NCBI GenBank assembly: GCA_913064925.1
Contig: CAJYBN010000131.1
Location: forward strand, 1 to 7,841
Direction: 5' to 3'
Length of the DNA: 7,841 nt
Source of the DNA: an uncultured Peptococcaceae bacterium
Lineage (GTDB): Bacteria; Bacillota; Desulfotomaculia; Desulfotomaculales; Desulfallaceae
The position numbers were made by a program, and so were the translations under genes. Below the pieces are notes generated by a model, which made no database searches, was not told the origin of the DNA, and was given only the letters and a program-made list of their open reading frames with translations. Positions 5,704 to 7,841 of this stretch are shown in pieces (the stretch's first letter is position 1; each line of letters opens with the position of its first letter).

Positions 5704-7067
5704 TCGCCGGAAGTTTCCGGAGCAGGGTAAATGATTATTTCCACGTGATCGCCGGTGGAGGGCGGCTGCTGCTGCGCGGCCGCGTCCCCGTCCGGGGCGG
5801 GAGCGGTTACTTCGCCCGTATTGGACACAGGCTGGTCGGGGCCGGTATCATCTTGCCCCGTGGTGCCGCCGCCGGCACCGGTATCGCCGCTATCGCCGGC
5901 CGGCGCGGGTTCGGGTGCTGGCTCGGGTACAGGTTCCGGTGCTGGCTCCGGCGCGGGCTCAGCTGCAGGTTCAGGCGCAGGCTCCGGTGCGGGCTCAACC
6001 GGCTGCTGCGCGGGAGACGCACCGCCCTGCATGTCCTGCTGCTCCTGCATGTCCATGGCCACCTGGCTGGTGCCCCCGGCACCGGAACCGGCGGGCCGGG
6101 TGTTTTTGATGATAGTACCGCCCTGCACCACCTCCACCACTTTGCCTTCCTCGAAGAAGGCCGTCACCACCTTCCTGGCCTGCCCGGGATCCACGTACCA
6201 GTAGCTGATCCCGTTTTCGTCCAGGAACCGGCCCGGCAGGGTCTGAGTCACAATCTGTATGTTGTCCAGGTTTTTGGCCGCCCGGGCCAAGGCCAGAGCC
6301 TGCTTCAGCCCAATATTGGTTTCCACGTTCCGGTACAGCTCGGGCACCAGCCTGGGCAGCTTGGTGATGGAATCCGCAGTCATTAATTTCTCTCCGATGG
6401 CGGTGAGCAATTTCAACTGGCGCTGGGTGCGGGTGATATCGCCCATGGCGTCGCCCCGGTAGCGCACGTACTGCAGGGCCTTGTCGCCGTCCAGCAGCTG
6501 CCTACCCTTCTTCAGGTTAATATCGCCCAGGTCGGGGTCGCGGTGGTACATGTTCTTCTCCACATCTATCTCCACGCCGCCCAGTATGTCCACCACGTTC
6601 TTAAACCCGTCAAAGTTGGTCAACATGTAATAGTCCACGGGAACGCCGGTGAGCCCCTCCACTATATCCATGGCCATGTCGGGACCGCCGTAAAAGTTGG
6701 CCGCGTTGATCTTGTTTTCACCGTAACCAGGTATGTATACCTTGGTATCGCGGGGAATGGACAACAAGGAGAGGCGGTTGTCCTCGTTGTCAATGTGGGC
6801 CAGGATCATGGTGTCGGTGCGGTCGCTCTCAAAATTTTCCCGCTCGTCCACGCCCAGCATGAGCACAGTCACGCCGGGCAGCTTTGCCAGGTCTTCGTCC
6901 TCCCCGCCGCCGGAAAGGTCCTTTTCCCCTGTCTGGATATCTGTCAATGCGGGCCATAAAACATTGTTGGCCAGAAAGAAGCCGCCGGCGAAAAGTCCCG
7001 CCAGCAGGCAGCAAAAAAGCACAAAACGCAGCTTGCTTTTTAGCTTCCTCTTAGTCCTGCGCGCCAC
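5700..7067 (-). CDS. LytR-CpsA-Psr (LCP) family wall-polymer ligase with Pro/Glu/Ala tail
   Basis: A 455-residue protein starting MARRTKRKLKSKLRF. It has a basic cytoplasmic N-terminus, one membrane anchor (about 14-35), and an outside LCP domain at about 66-220. Visible LCP motifs are VLMLGVDER (68-76), SDRTDTM (81-87), SIPRDTKV (103-110), KINAA (119-123), QYVRYR (199-204) and DITRTQRQ (210-217). The Arg/Asp residues of these motifs bind the polyprenyl pyrophosphate substrate in known members. LCP enzymes move undecaprenyl-linked wall glycopolymers onto peptidoglycan. Residues 358-390 are near-perfect Glu-Pro-Ala-Pro repeats, followed by a Gly/Asp/Thr/Gln-rich stretch to 440; no clear LytR_C domain is seen. 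The start is GTG with GAGGTGG six bases upstream. It lies 62 bases after the GT26 gene, probably in the same operon. Its stop codon is part of repeat unit II. Confidence 0.93.
   Translation of the reverse strand: MARRTKRKLKSKLRFVLFCCLLAGLFAGGFFLANNVLWPALTDIQTGEKDLSGGGEDEDLAKLPGVTVLMLGVDERENFESDRTDTMILAHIDNEDNRLSLLSIPRDTKVYIPGYGENKINAANFYGGPDMAMDIVEGLTGVPVDYYMLTNFDGFKNVVDILGGVEIDVEKNMYHRDPDLGDINLKKGRQLLDGDKALQYVRYRGDAMGDITRTQRQLKLLTAIGEKLMTADSITKLPRLVPELYRNVETNIGLKQALALARAAKNLDNIQIVTQTLPGRFLDENGISYWYVDPGQARKVVTAFFEEGKVVEVVQGGTIIKNTRPAGSGAGGTSQVAMDMQEQQDMQGGASPAQQPVEPAPEPAPEPAAEPAPEPAPEPVPEPAPEPAPAGDSGDTGAGGGTTGQDDTGPDQPVSNTGEVTAPAPDGDAAAQQQPPSTGDHVEIIIYPAPETSGE
5898..5996 (-). repeat. Tandem Glu-Pro-Ala-Pro codon repeat in the LCP gene
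   Basis: Codons 358-390 encode eight or nine EP units (EPAPEPAPEPAAEPAPEP and onward). Such proline-rich, negatively charged stretches are extended spacers in wall-associated proteins. The short-period DNA repeat is prone to length change by slippage. Confidence 0.85.
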
Positions 7068-7073
7068 GGCACG

Positions 7074-7080
7074 CCACCTC
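7074..7080 (-). promoter_or_regulatory. Ribosome binding site for the LCP GTG start
   Basis: GAGGTGG on the minus strand, six bases before the GTG at 7067. There is no competing ATG near the membrane anchor, so this fixes the start. No convincing promoter is visible in the 62 bases between the GT26 and LCP genes. Confidence 0.65.
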
Positions 7081-7129
7081 GCTTTTATTTACTGGCTTTG
7101 TAGTCCTTGATACCGTTATCACGGCGGAT

Positions 7130-7840
7130 TTAGCGCCTGTTTAGCTTGTAGCGCTTGATAACCAGCCAGGCGAACCTGGGGAGCACCAGCATGCGGCGCC
7201 AGCGCGAGGGCTCCCGCAGCAGGCGGCCCAGCCACTCCAGCTTCACGCGCCGCATCCAGGCCGGCGCCCGGGCCACGCGCCCGGCCAGGACGTCGAAACT
7301 GCCGCCCACCCCCATGGCCACCACCGAACCCAGGTTGTCCACGTGGCGGTGGATCCACAGCTCCTGCTTAGGCGCGCCCAGGGCCACGAACAGCAGCTGC
7401 GGCGCCGCCCGCTTGACAGCGGCCGCCACCTTCGCCTCATCCCCCGGGTCGAAGTACCCGTGGTGCGTGCCGGCCACCTGCAGGCCCGGGTACAGGCGGC
7501 ACAGCCGTTCCGCCGCTTCCGCGGCCACCCCGGGGGCGGCGCCCAGCAAGTACACCCGCCAGCCCTCCGAAGCCGCCCGCGCCGCCAGGCGCAGCATCAG
7601 GTCGATGCCGGTCACCCGCTCGGGGAACGGGATGCCGGCCAACCGGCCCGCCCAGACGATGCCCTCCCCGTCCGGGGTGACCAGGTCGGCCCGCCGCACC
7701 GGCTCCAGCAGGTGTGGCTGCGACAGGGCCCGGTAAAGGTATTCGGGGTTTAACGTCACCACCCGGCGCGGCCCGCCGGCGTGCACCAGCGCAGCCGTCC
7801 TTTCCTCGGCCTCGGCCATGGACAGGCAGTCCACCGGCAC
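7130..7840 (-). CDS. tagA: WecG/TagA/CpsF family (GT26) N-acetylmannosaminyltransferase, N-terminus cut
   Basis: 236 residues are visible. The segment PVDCLSMAEAEE is normally preceded by about ten residues, so the true start lies beyond base 7841. Family landmarks, in visible numbering: VVTLNPEYL (27-35), TPDGEGIVWAG (55-65), ERVTGIDLM (74-82), LLGAAPG (98-104), HHGYFDP (126-132), FVALGAPKQELWI (151-163) and GVGGSFDVLAG (177-187). T29, D57 and R75 fall at the conserved active-site positions known in TagA. The basic C-terminus (REPSRWRRMLVLPRFAWLVI and onward) matches the membrane-contacting appendage. GT26 enzymes transfer ManNAc, or ManNAcA in WecG, to a polyprenyl-PP-GlcNAc acceptor, an early step of teichoic acid or SCWP assembly. 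Position upstream of the LCP gene fits a wall-polymer operon. The choice between TagA and WecG activity is not settled by the sequence. Confidence 0.92.
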   Translation of the reverse strand: MPVDCLSMAEAEERTAALVHAGGPRRVVTLNPEYLYRALSQPHLLEPVRRADLVTPDGEGIVWAGRLAGIPFPERVTGIDLMLRLAARAASEGWRVYLLGAAPGVAAEAAERLCRLYPGLQVAGTHHGYFDPGDEAKVAAAVKRAAPQLLFVALGAPKQELWIHRHVDNLGSVVAMGVGGSFDVLAGRVARAPAWMRRVKLEWLGRLLREPSRWRRMLVLPRFAWLVIKRYKLNRR

Positions 7841-7841
7841 C

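Noticed and set aside
5634..6386. Plus-strand frames opposite the LCP gene, including one with Gly-Ser-Ala repeats near 5900-6000
   Set aside because: The repeats are the reverse complement of the Glu-Pro-Ala codons of the LCP tail; there is no ribosome binding site or independent coding signal.
7068..7129. Promoter or terminator between the GT26 and LCP genes
   Set aside because: Only a four-base stem (CCGT-GATA-ACGG) and poor promoter matches are seen; the genes more likely share a transcript.

Overview
The window is a high-GC cell-surface polysaccharide locus. It most likely comes from a Gram-positive Bacillota; a Desulfotomaculum/Peptococcaceae-like lineage would fit, but that is inference. 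The grounds are a CsaB-type polysaccharide pyruvyl transferase, a WecG/TagA/CpsF (GT26) N-acetylmannosaminyltransferase and a LytR-CpsA-Psr (LCP) wall-polymer ligase sitting together, strong AGGAGG-type ribosome binding sites, and sigma-A-like promoters. I cannot name the genus from sequence alone.

Layout, right to left, because most genes lie on the minus strand. A GT26 glycosyltransferase (7130-7840, N-terminus cut by the window edge) is followed by an LCP protein with a Pro/Glu/Ala tail (5700-7067). Next comes a roughly 420-base region without an obvious gene. It holds two 67-base direct repeats made of CACCTGGCACGA/TTTCAAC modules, a strong 40-base hairpin between them, a doubtful 35-codon frame, and a promoter. 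That promoter drives csaB (4180-5277). An O-antigen-ligase-family membrane protein (2617-4134, plus strand) converges on csaB. It is transcribed divergently from a second minus-strand operon of two GT4-like glycosyltransferases (1331-2473 and 147-1334) and a nucleotide-sugar dehydrogenase that runs off the left edge (1-145). The last three genes are translationally coupled.

Proposed working together (inference from families): GT26 adds ManNAc to a lipid-linked GlcNAc primer. The two GT4 enzymes extend the chain, and the dehydrogenase supplies a uronic acid donor such as UDP-ManNAcA. CsaB adds the pyruvate ketal that SLH domains of S-layer proteins recognise. The Wzy/WaaL-like membrane protein polymerises or transfers the glycan, and the LCP protein attaches it to peptidoglycan. 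The locus therefore looks like a secondary cell wall polymer (SCWP) cluster. Its enzymes belong to known families. The least explained part is the repeat-and-hairpin region 5428-5703.

Two start sites need correcting. For both csaB and the glycosyltransferase at 1331-2473, the most upstream ATG is the end of a TGATAAAATG extended -10 promoter element, so translation must begin further in.
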